Assembly (NCBI RefSeq): GCF_954871325.1
Contig: NC_088776.1
Span: forward strand, 55,632,569 to 55,696,568
Source: Gordionus sp. m RMFG-2023
Lineage: Eukaryota; Nematomorpha; Gordioida; Chordodea; Parachordodidae
Direction of reading: 5' to 3'
Length of the DNA stretch: 64,000 bases
Position 1 is the first letter of the stretch, and each line of letters opens with the position of its first letter. Position numbers and translations under genes: made by a program. The notes beneath the pieces are model-generated. The model was not told the DNA's origin. It saw only the letters and a program-made list of their open reading frames with translations, and made no database searches. Below are positions 1 through 26,297 of the stretch, in pieces.

Positions 1-277
1 TTTGTATTGTAGTAGTGTTGGACTTAAAAGCATCTTGGATTGTATTATACTGGTTTGCAGTTTTCGTTATTTGAATTTTTTTAATAGTCAAATTTTCTTT
101 CTTTTTTCTTAATAATTTGAATTCCCTATTGTGGAATCTTTCTATATGCCGTTCAAGATTTGCAGCATGGTCCCCAGTTAAGACCTTACCACAATCTTCT
201 ATTTTACAAATAGATTGATTTTTTATGATATCTAATTTAAAATAGGAACGCACAGGATTTGACTTTTCCCGAACCAT
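1..277 (-). mobile_element. hAT transposase N-terminal exon with BED zinc finger (partial)
   Basis: Reading the minus strand from an ATG at 277-275 gives 92 open codons that run off the left window edge. Residues about 22-51 form a C2H2-like BED finger: Cys-x5-Cys (ICKIEDCGKVL), then His and His in LERHIERFHN. BED fingers are the DNA-binding N-terminus of many hAT transposases and of the host ZBED proteins derived from them. A Lys-rich stretch follows (LLRKKKENLTIKK). The rest of the protein, including any catalytic domain, lies outside the window, so I cannot tell whether the element is intact or whether this is a domesticated gene. A hAT transposon is more likely given the hAT debris throughout the window. 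Confidence 0.72.
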
Positions 278-392
278 TTAATAGATAACTAAAAAGCTAT
301 ATGATGATAAATGAAAATATTTTATTATATAAATAGAATAAATAAAAAAGCTTAATAGAAACAATTTTACCTTCATTTTTATTTTTTAAATA
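278..392. other. AT-rich spacer upstream of the BED exon
   Basis: Nothing recognisable apart from weak similarity between about 366-392 and the region just past 1342, which may be the outermost, eroded part of the foldback that follows. Confidence 0.4.
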
Positions 393-1342
393 ACCTGGAT
401 TATAGAATTTAAATGACAATAAATAAAATGGTAAGCAATAAATATTTTAATGATATAATTATTTTTTATTTATAAAAATCATATTTTTTTTTTAAATTCA
501 GATTTCTAATATTTATTATTAAAATAATATGTTAGTTAGCATTTTCCATTATCATATATGCAAAATAAAAAAAAATATGATTAAAGAATGGCATTTGTAA
601 TGAATATTTTTCTAAATCTGTATATTTAAATAATAAAAATCTTACTATAAATCTTCAGTTTAAATAAGTTAACTAACATTGCATTAAATTATTTTATACT
701 TTTATTTATTTGTGTTTTATATTAAATAGACTTACATTTAAAAATAGGAATTACATTTTGATGTTAAACTAAATATAACTAGTATAGTTTAATTCAAATT
801 ACCCACTCTGATATATATATAAACTAAGATAAACTTTTTTTGAATATATCAATTAATAAGAAATTATTGTAAAACAATATTATATAAAAATTGGTCAGCA
901 CTTTATTTCTATTAGATGTTAATATAATATGACAGAATAGGTAATTTAAGTAAAACTATAGTATTTATATTTTTAACATCAAAATGTAATTCCTACTTTT
1001 AATTCACTGTATATAAAACACATTAATAAATAAATAAAAGTATAAAAATAATTTAATGCAATGTTAATTAACTTATTTAAACAGAAGATTTATAGTAAGA
1101 TTTTTATTATTTAAAAATACAGATTTAGAAAAATATTTATTACAAATGCCATTCTTTAATCATATTTTTTTATTTTGCATATATGATAATGGTAAATGCT
1201 AACTAACATATTATAATAATAAATAATTTATAATATTAGAATTCTTAATTTAAAAAAACAATGATTATAAATAAAAAATTATTATATCATTTAAATATTG
1301 CTGACTATTTTATTTATTGTCATTTAAATTCTATGATCCAAG
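393..1342. repeat. Foldback element: two ~410-bp inverted arms around a ~125-bp loop
   Basis: The left arm (about 393-812) is the imperfect reverse complement of the right arm (about 935-1342). Landmarks are GATTATAGAATTTAAATGAC at 399 against its complement near 1320-1340, AAAGAATGGCATTTGTAA at 584 against its complement at 1143-1160, and ATTACATTTTGATGTTAAAC at 750 against its complement near 970-990. The loop has no ORF. The arms are AT-rich, diverged by small indels, and show no coding potential. The structure fits a foldback or MITE-like non-autonomous DNA transposon. No family could be named and no clean target duplication was found. Confidence 0.8.
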
Positions 1343-1739
1343 TTTTTATAATGAGATAAAAAATAAACCATATAATATAAAAATGAATGTAAAAGGTATT
1401 TAATTTCGTTATTTATTAATAATAGAATTATATAATTTTTTCCTAATTATTAGCAGGTATTATTCTAAAAGCTTATTAATATCTTATATATAAATTTGTT
1501 AATTTAGCCAAGAATAATTGTCTGATTTTAAGATATCTTATCTAATTAACAGATAAATTGTCTAATCTCTTATAAATTAAGTATTTAAAGAAAAAACAAC
1601 AAACCTGGTATTATTTGATATATAATGTTGATAATATAAAAATATTTAATTTGATATAAAATGTTGATAATATAGAAATATTTAATTTGAAAAGAAATCA
1701 CCAATTTAAAAAATGCCCCCAAGGAAAATTAAAATTTTA

Positions 1740-1930
1740 AATTTAGGTTAATAATTTAAAATTAATTATTTTTAAAACCGTTTTGAACCGGTTTAAACCG
1801 GTTCAAAATATTTATAACGGTTTGGTTCTGCTCTTTTAATATTTTCTTTATAACGGTTCGGTTAAGGTTACGGTTCAGAAAATCATAACGGTTCATTCCG
1901 GTTTTGCGGTTCGGTTCGAACCCCTGCTTT
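1740..1930. repeat. Dispersed-element end rich in AACCGGTT/CGGTTC motifs
   Basis: A locally GC-richer block with repeated CGGTTC and AACCGGTT words, ending CGGTTCGAACCCCTG near 1925. It looks like the terminal part of a hAT-type element (end CAGGGGTTCGAACCG on the minus strand). An open frame across it is low-complexity and not judged a gene. Confidence 0.5.
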
Positions 1931-2389
1931 TTATTAGTATAACAACTATAATCTAACTTTACCATAACTTATGTCATTTAAATATATTATAATCATCAGT
2001 TATAGTTTATATTCAATTTAATTGCTATTCTAAAAGTATATAAAATATTTTTATTGTTAAATTACTTTTATATAATATGTAATAACATTAATCTACATAT
2101 ATAATATTCAATAAACAAATATATTACGAAATTTGAAATAAATATTTAAAATAATATTTAACATTAATATAGCGAAAATTTCTTTTTAGAAATACCAAAA
2201 TTTCCAATTTATCAGAGGTCAGCCTGCGACGATGACAGATTCGGAAGAGATTCACTCACAAAAGAATAACATTATGGCAGAATGTTTATTAATTAATTAT
2301 TAATAAAAAAATATGGATTTCGATTTTATTTATAAAAATAAATGATTTTAGATATAACTTTTTTAAAAAAATTTATTTAATTTTTGTTA

Positions 2390-2508
2390 AAAACGCCATT
2401 TTTTATCGGATCGGAAAATTTTATAATATTGGTCGATATCCAATATTTTAAAATGGGTAAAATATTGGACCGATCCGATCCGAAAAAAAATATCGGCAGA
2501 TCCCTAAA
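2390..2508. repeat. Short palindromic element end (GGATCGG/CCGATCC)
   Basis: ATCGGATCGG near 2406 is mirrored by CCGATCCGATCCG near 2470-2482, and the block ends with CGGCAGATCCCTA near 2505. Read from the minus strand the end is TAGGGATCTGCCG, close to the TAGRGATCTGCAA ends seen at 3334, 10132 and 52440. Likely a hAT-type MITE remnant. Confidence 0.5.
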
Positions 2509-2867
2509 AATTATGTATATTTATTCATATATTGCCACTTTATATATAAATATATTAACCATAATCTATCTAATCATTATTCATATAAAGTTACATTTTA
2601 TATAATTTGTACGCATATAAATTTTGTTCAGTTTAAATATAAAAAGTAAGGTTAAAATATAATCAAATTTGAAAATTATTGTGATTCTATAAGCTGCATG
2701 ATTGATACCGAAAAAGATGATATAATTGTTTAAATAGAGAAAAAAATTTCTAAAATTAAAATGAACATATTATAAAGTCATCAATATTTGTTATTCTGCT
2801 AAATGACATTTTTGTGAAATAAAAGATATATAACTTATTAAGGTGGATTTTTTTTACTATTAATTAA

Positions 2868-3334
2868 CTGGGTCATGTCAGGCTACAGGTCAGACCCATC
2901 TTACAGCCAGATGAGTAAAAAAAATTTAATTTAGACGCCCATGCATACCTCTAGGACTAGGTCTATTTAAAAAAAAAAAATTTGGTTGGGATTGGGTTGA
3001 ATACTTATTTTTTAATTTTGAGCTGAGCCTGGTTAGTTTAAATTTTCATATATGACACCATTACATTTTGTGAAATGAATTGATATATATTAAAATTCTT
3101 GCAAGGAAACAAGGTGAAGGCACTTATATTTTTTATTTGTAGACTCTTTTTTTTACAATATTAAGTTTTTCTATATTTAAAAGAACTTGTGCCGGGTCAC
3201 GTGGATAAATAAGGGTCAGGCTTTTCGGATAAATATAAAAAAAATTTGTCCAAGATTATACCGGTCATGATATATTTGTTAAAAACCATTTGGGCTGGGC
3301 CTGAAAAATTAGGCCCGTTGCAGATCCCTAAGCA
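2868..3334. mobile_element. hAT-type MITE, copy 1 (GC-rich ends)
   Basis: A non-coding block that shares a diagnostic core with 10132-10405. Both carry a CATTRCATTTTGT..AAATTGATATAT stretch, then TTAAAATTCTTGCAAG, then a TTTTTATTTGTAGA stretch. Right end is GCAGATCCCTAAG (3323-3335), the complement of a TTAGGGATCTGC terminus. The GGGCCTGG/GGTCAGG words in an AT-rich background are typical of this family. No ORF. Diverged from copy 2 and therefore not recent. Confidence 0.65.
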
Positions 3335-3335
3335 C

Positions 3336-4480
3336 AATTATAAAATGAATTTAAAAAAATCAAGAGGTCTGTAATATTTACTATTCATTTTCTCATAGTA
3401 TTATGTAATAAGTAAAATAGAAAAACTTGATTAAATTATCAAATTTATTACTAAATAATTCAAATTAATGCCTATATAGATTTATATATCATGTTATTTT
3501 TTAATATATATAAAGAGATTATAAATTTAAAAAATAATAAAGAATAAAATAAACATTTTTAATTTGAGATTTTTTTTTAAGCAAAAAATTTGGACAGCCA
3601 TCCTGGAAACAGGCAAGGACTGGTTTGAAAAAATAATTGGCCAAAAAAAAATTGATTTTGGAGGTCCCTATTAATCAGGTATATATTTTTTTTAATTAAA
3701 ATTTATTCATTTTGTTAACTTTGGAATATAAGGAAGAGGTATAATAGTATAGTTAACCCTTTACTATATTTTATGTCCATAGATCTTGCATTCTTGAATT
3801 AGTTAATATGGAATATTTATTTTTCCTTTGCAATTAAAAATGAATAAAATATTATCTCAATCTAACCAAACTTTTTTATTATTTAAAAAAATTGGACATC
3901 CTTCCCTAGATATTGGAAATATCTGTTCTTATATATAAATAATTTATTTTGTAGAAACAAATATTTTTTTGTTATTTCCATCCACCAAATTTTAATAGAT
4001 GTTTTTTTATATAAAATATAGGACAAGATAAGTCATATTAGAATAAAACTAAAAAATATATCCATGTATTTAGAGAAAATTTATAAATAATTATATATAA
4101 ATAGAATTATAAAAAACTGTCTACATCATATTTACCATTCTTTAACAACAACTTCCTTAATGCCTTCACCAATATCAGAAAGATTAAATGGAATTATTTT
4201 CTTGCCAAAATCTAAAAATAATTTTTAAAAATAATTATACATAAAAATACTGTAATTATTAGAATGTACATATTTTGCAATTATCCGAAAGTTAGATTTT
4301 TCAAAAATTTTTCTAATCATCTGAGAATTTAAAAAACATATGATTTATATTATTACTCCTCAGAAAAAATTGAGGGCCTATTTTGATAGTAAAATTTTTA
4401 TCATAAAATGGTCCATTTGGTCCATTTTCACAAAATGGACGATTTTTTCATTCATATGAATTTATATGCTCGTAATAAGA
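3336..4480. other. AT-rich intergenic DNA, no gene seen
   Basis: About 1.1 kb of poly-A/poly-T-rich sequence. No exon-like open stretch with splice signals and no repeat structure recognised by eye. Confidence 0.5.
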
Positions 4481-4485
4481 AAAGT

Positions 4486-4712
<227 letters not shown>

Positions 4713-4719
4713 AGAGAAG

Positions 4720-4918
4720 CAATTCTTATATCAGATGCAAGAAATTTTTATTATCATCTATCAGATTATATGCAATTCTTATATCAGATGCAAGAAATTT
4801 TTATTATCATCTATCAGATTATATGCAATTCTTATATCAGATGCAAGAAATTTTTATTATCATCTACCACATTATATGCAATTCTTATATCAGATGCAAG
4901 TAATTTTAATATATCAGA
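4720..4918. repeat. 53-bp minisatellite, about 3.7 copies
   Basis: The unit beginning CAATTCTTATATCAGATGCA starts at 4720, 4773, 4826 and 4879, a constant 53-bp period. The first three copies are nearly identical and the fourth is diverged and truncated. It abuts the preceding microsatellite. Confidence 0.93.
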
Positions 4919-5053
4919 CATTGTTTTAATCATATTTTATATTAAGAGTATTTTATGTAGCAATGTATTATTTATTTTAAAGTTATACCTATTAATAAAA
5001 TTTAATTAGAAAATTTGATATATAATTTCTTAATATAACTGAACTTTATAAAT

Positions 5054-5185
5054 ATGATTACTTAGGATTCATTTTAATGATTTAAGAATATTTCTTATGC
5101 ATTTTTTCAATATAACTTATGATTACTTAAGATTAATTTTAATGATTAAGAATATTTCTTATGCATTTTCTCAATATAATTTTTT
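5054..5185. repeat. 65-bp tandem duplication
   Basis: ATGATTACTTAGGATTCATT at 5054 recurs with small changes at 5119, and both copies continue to AAGAATATTTCTTATGCATT. Two units, non-coding. Confidence 0.85.
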
Positions 5186-7889
5186 TTTTCTTATTTGAAA
5201 AACAGTTTTGAATAAAATTTTAAATAAAAGTATATTTTGGATACTATTATTTTAAGACATAAAGAGGTGCTGATAATATATAAAATATTAATTACTTTCA
5301 TAATATCACTACTCGACCTTATTTTCTAGTCACTAAATTATTCATTTCTAATATGGAATCTCTACCTTGTAGATAACTCAAGGCTTCAATATATTGTCAT
5401 AATTATTTCTTCTAAAGATTTGTAGTATTTTTGTTTTATTAATTTATCTAACACATTATATTCTGATATGTTTTTGGGAGTGATATGTGGTATCATGGCT
5501 AAAACTGAAAATTAACCAGAATCTATTATTTGTGTGGCTATGTAATTTAAGATTATTATTCCTGCAGCTGAGAGCATTTGATTGCATAATTTCGACAAGC
5601 AATAATGGTCAACTGTTTAGTCATTTATATATCATTATAAATGGAAGATAATCTTTTAGAAATTTAATACCTCAAATTATTATCTTGATTAACTATTTAG
5701 ATTGCAAAATGTCATCCAAGAGAAGTTCTAACCAACATATAATTTTATGATTTGGATTAGCTATTTATTCGATAATTATTAATTTGTTTAGGCCTACATA
5801 ATTTTTCTTATCAGTCCATTCTACAAAACATTTTCTAAAATAGTTATAAAACATTACATTAGTTTTATGACCTTTTTTCAATGTAGGTAGTTAAGAAACT
5901 GCCTTGCTTGGTTTAAAAACCATTATCAATTGAGGCAATACATGAATTAATTAATGTAACTTGTAATTCTTTAGACACAAAATATTTTTATATCCACAAT
6001 CTAATTGCAATAAATGGAGAATTATTTTGTATTAAAAAATATTATCATTGGGAATATCTTGTAATGTTTTGCTTTCATGTGCATAAAAAATTATAAAATA
6101 TGAAATTCAGAATAATTGTTCAGAGTTGCATAAATTAAAAAGGTAAAATATATCAACATAAAAACCTCGACCGAAAACCGGAAAAAGGGGGCTGAAATCC
6201 CGCAAAATAGGGAGTATCAAAATTCTTAAGATATATATGGATTATTTTATCGAAAATGAAATCTAATCTCTTATGAAGATTAATTTATATTGTGAAGAAA
6301 ATATTAACTCATATATTTTTTTGGATCAAATAAATGATATTATTATTAAAAATTAAATCAGAATTTTCTTTTAAAGTATATATATATTAAGAGTATATAT
6401 TCAATAAAAATGATGAATCAAATAATCACATATTTTATTTTATTTTTTATCGGTTTTTAGTTTAATTTGTATAGTTCACAATAATAAAATATAACATTTT
6501 TCATAATCGAATATTAACTCTTATCTTTGTAGCATAGCCATGCGCTAACCACTAATGCAGTTCACGAGCTTTGTATTATGGCTAAACCTGCACAATGAAG
6601 TAAAAAAGTATCACTATAAGTTTTTATTGAATGTATTGGATCTGGTAACGTAAAATATAGTATTTATCATAATCGCTTTGAATTAGGATTTAACCTGAAA
6701 CTTGTATTTGGGTGAATAAAAGATACTTATTAGCTTAGCCCTAAGTGTCTTTTCGATTTTATAAAATGTAATGAGTTTGGTGTGATGTATAGTAAAATAC
6801 AATATTCATAAACCCTTGCAGCATAGTCGTAGCAAACCCCTGATGTGGTACAAGAGCATGGTATTAAGCCTTTTAATTTTAAAAACATTAAATATTGACC
6901 GATCCGATATATAATATTATCCCATAATTATATTTATATTAAATATATTAACTTATATATAATTAAAGCCATTTTTTTAAAAATATTTAAAATTTATTAG
7001 AAAACTGTTAGAATATTCATAAAATTGTACAAAATTTTAAACTACACAAATAATTTTAAAAAACTCAAGGGATCAAAATAAATGGCTAAAAGCTGTGCAG
7101 CCATTAAAAAAGGTAAAACTAAATAAACTCAAATGATAAATGACAAAATCAAATTTGGAAATTCGCGTTTTGATATACATTATGCTTATATAAGAATTAT
7201 TTTTGTTGATATGACCTATTAATACTAACTTTTAAATTGTTTTTTTTTATGTTTATATAAATTGATTTTTTTTTTTTATAAATTGTGAAGATTGATTTTT
7301 TTTATATAAATTATAATATTAATATGTAAATTGTTATATATAAGCATGATATTTTAGTTTTAAAATGGACATAAAAATTTTAAAATAACTTAAATTAAAT
7401 TAAACTCGCAACTTTGATTTATTCTAAATTAAATAAAATTGAACTCGTATCATTCAAATATTCTTAGAAAACTTTAATTTTAGAATTAATATATGATTTT
7501 TTTTATCACCTTTTCAATTCAAATTTTATATTTATATAACAAATGTGAATAAGTAAGTTGTGTAAATATAATGTCTTGTTTATTTATTTTGACACGAATA
7601 AATTGTAGATTATTTAGGACACGTTTAATCAAACATTCATATCTTATCATTTTCAAAAATTCTGATAGGTATGCAATTCATTGTATTTATGAAATAATAT
7701 AGATATATGAAAATTTTTAAAAATAATATTTGTTTTTATAATCAAAAAAAATTATTATAATTTTCTTCACGTAAACTATTATTTATAAACTTATCATTTG
7801 ATGTTTGAAAACGCATTTCAAAATTTCATTTTTATACTTTACAATTATTTTTATTTATTTAAAAATTACATTATAGTTAAAAATACACA
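5186..7889. other. Intergenic DNA upstream of GMD
   Basis: About 2.7 kb with no supportable gene. A less AT-rich stretch at about 5320-6080 has faint minus-strand protein-like runs, but I could not assign them to a family. No promoter element can be called with confidence in this base composition. Confidence 0.5.
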
Positions 7890-23638
<15,749 letters not shown>

Positions 23639-23724
23639 GCACACATTTTTTTCCTTAATTCATATGCACACCATATTCACGGGATTAACTTAATGGGCAC
23701 AATATTTATATACTATATATACGC

Positions 23725-23760
23725 TAGAGGTCTGCAAAACCCCACACGCGGGCTGAGTTG
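23725..23760. repeat. Short GC-rich hAT end
   Basis: CTAGAGGTCTGCAAAACCCC at 23726 matches the TAGAGGTCTGCA terminus of the element at 29345. Only one end is visible, just past the GMD stop codon. Confidence 0.5.
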
Positions 23761-23780
23761 GGAAAATCATTTTTTTTTAC

Positions 23781-23786
23781 AATAAA
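23781..23786 (+). promoter_or_regulatory. Possible GMD polyadenylation signal
   Basis: AATAAA about 143 bp past the GMD stop. It is the canonical hexamer, but AATAAA arises often by chance in this base composition. Confidence 0.3.
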
Positions 23787-23789
23787 CTT

Positions 23790-25860
23790 GTGATTTCAAT
23801 TAACCAAATCAATCACGGTGTTTATATAGATAATATGTTTACATCGCGATTATATACCTTTCACTTGCCAAATATAGTGATAATAATTTAAGAATTAGTT
23901 TATCAAGTTGATTGAAGAATGAAATATTAAAAATAATATATTTTAAAAAAACGTCTACCCCAGGTCTCCGGTACCCATAGCATTTTTATGTAGAAAATAT
24001 TTTTATATTATATTTTACGAAGCCACAAACTTATGTAGGAACTTTTATTTTTATATTATTCTTTTAAATTTATACCCCTAAATTCTCTTAAGAACCGTTC
24101 AAAAGTAAATAGTTTCTTTTTTAACTGTTGTGTATAGTTAATCCATAAAATGTTCTCTCTTTATAAACTTGTCAGCATAATTTAGATTTATTTTTCAATA
24201 AACCCAAAGTTGTATAAGTTTTGTTCGTAAAATTTTCCTTAAAATATAAAATGGACTTTCGTAAAAATTATATGAATAACTTTTATTAATTAAAATGTAT
24301 TTATTTTTTTATATGATATTATATATATACTTTTATATTATAAATTATAGTAACTTATTTTTAGTTTAATTCCCAATATTTTAAAGAATAGATACCGCCA
24401 AATAATAATTATACATGAGCAAAATTGAGCCCTTCAATAATTCATTCCCCCATTCTAGAAACCACCAATTTTAATTGCCATTTTTTTTAAATAATAAAAT
24501 TCCATCTTCATTATTTCGAAGATCAGTATTTTGTTACTTATTTGGTAAATTATATAAATTTATAAATCTAGATAATATTTTTTTTTAAATTATCTAAATT
24601 ATAGGTGGAATCATTTATATATATATTTAATTGTGATTAAATGTAGAAAAAATGCGGAGATGTATTTAATTTATTTATATATAGTATTCTATTAATTATC
24701 ATATATGGGCCGATATTTTTTTTTAAAACCTAAATAAATATTAAAATTTAGTTTCATTTTTATGGCAACCTAGTATTTATTTTAAGGATGCTTTAAAAAA
24801 GGCAAAATTTAGAAATATTAAAAAAATTCGGGAAAAAATATTGTTTCCTTCTTTAGATATATAGAGAGAGAGTAAAAAGAATGAGTAATATAAATATTTC
24901 GCTTTAATTGGTATAGCGTGCAATAGAGAGTTAAAAAAGTCATTTTTATTTTTTACAATCCCAAGTAATATTCTTAACCACCAATTTTTTATTTATTTTT
25001 TTATCATCATATATTTTAAAAAAAAATAATTCTTAATTTAGAACATCCATTTTATTTATTTTTCCCTTATTTTTTTAAATGTCTTTATTTATTTTTTACA
25101 TAAACTTACTTTCCCAAAACAAGTTTTTTTTTTCATTATTATATGTTTATTAAAATTTTTACTAAATTTTTAGTATCTCCTCTTGTCCACTATAATTTTT
25201 ATTTATTCTAATTTTGATTTCTTTATCTTATTAATTATTTATTTATTTTACCTTCCAACAAATAGATAATACTCAAATAACATTATTCTATATCTATATT
25301 TTTTACATAATAATTTATTATTTACAAATTTCTAACTAAATTTATTAAATTAAAATAATTATTAAAATATATAAGTTTTTTGGTAGAAGGGCCTATCTTT
25401 TTTATTCTTTCTACTTCTTCTTTTGCTATATTCATTACTAAACATATATATGGCTCGGGTGTAGCCCTCATATAACCTCATATCTGTGTTACAAGGTTTG
25501 TTGGTATCCTTGAGAAAAAAAAATCGGCATAATTATATGAAGAACGTTTTTACGACATTTTTATCAATAAGATCCAAATAATATAAATAAAATTATTTTA
25601 TTTGTAAAATTGATAACAATTTATAAATATGTTATTCTAACAATTATGTTTCCATCATGCACAACATTGTAATTAAACTTTCATGTGTGAAAAATTAGTT
25701 ATAATTTTACTTGAATAAAATATCATTTACTTCATATCTAACTAACAAAATTTAAATTTCATGTGTGACCTATTCGCTTTAATGAACTTTTCTATATTCC
25801 ATTAATTCGAAAAAAAAATATATGTATGATTAATAAAAGAAGCAGCCTATACATAACTGG
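23790..25860. other. AT-rich intergenic DNA, no gene seen
   Basis: Just over 2 kb of strongly AT-rich sequence with no exon-like stretch and no repeat I could pair. Confidence 0.5.
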
Positions 25861-25861
25861 A

Positions 25862-26232
25862 AGGTAGGGGGGGGGGGATTAGAAAACGTTTGCATTCAAT
25901 TTTTTGAGGGGGTAAGGGATTAGGCGTCTTTAAGCAAGGTAAGATAAATTTATTGGAGGGTTCTCTATTAAATTTTTAGATGAAATAGGGTAAAATATAT
26001 TACAAATCAATACTTTTATTATACACCTATTTTAATAAACTAATATTGCTAATAATCGACTAAATCTATATATCGCATACAATCAGACATTATTTTCCAA
26101 AAAAACTCTCTGTTATCCTTATTCCTTATAAATGTAATTTAAAAGTGTTAAAAATTCTCAGCAAACTCATATTCATGCCAAACAATACTATAATATAATG
26201 CATTCATTGTAAATGAGAGGGGGGGGGGGGGT
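25862..26232 (-). mobile_element. MITE copy, reverse-complement relative of 30427-30875
   Basis: Reverse complemented, this block aligns with 30545-30860: TTTACAATGAAT.., TTGCTGAGAATTTTTAAC, AAATAATGTCTGATTG, CTATTTCATCTAAAAATTTA, and a terminal TTTTGAGGGGG stretch followed by GCATTC. G runs of 10 or more lie at both ends (25867, 26220). No ORF. Confidence 0.7.
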
Positions 26233-26297
26233 TTAATTGAATCATGTTGTAAAAAATAATTTTTATATTCCAAAAATTTTGATAGTAGTTGGTAGTA

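Noticed and set aside
5320-6080. Faint protein-like minus-strand runs upstream of GMD
   Set aside because: Too broken and AT-rich to assign to any family. Reported only as unassigned intergenic DNA.
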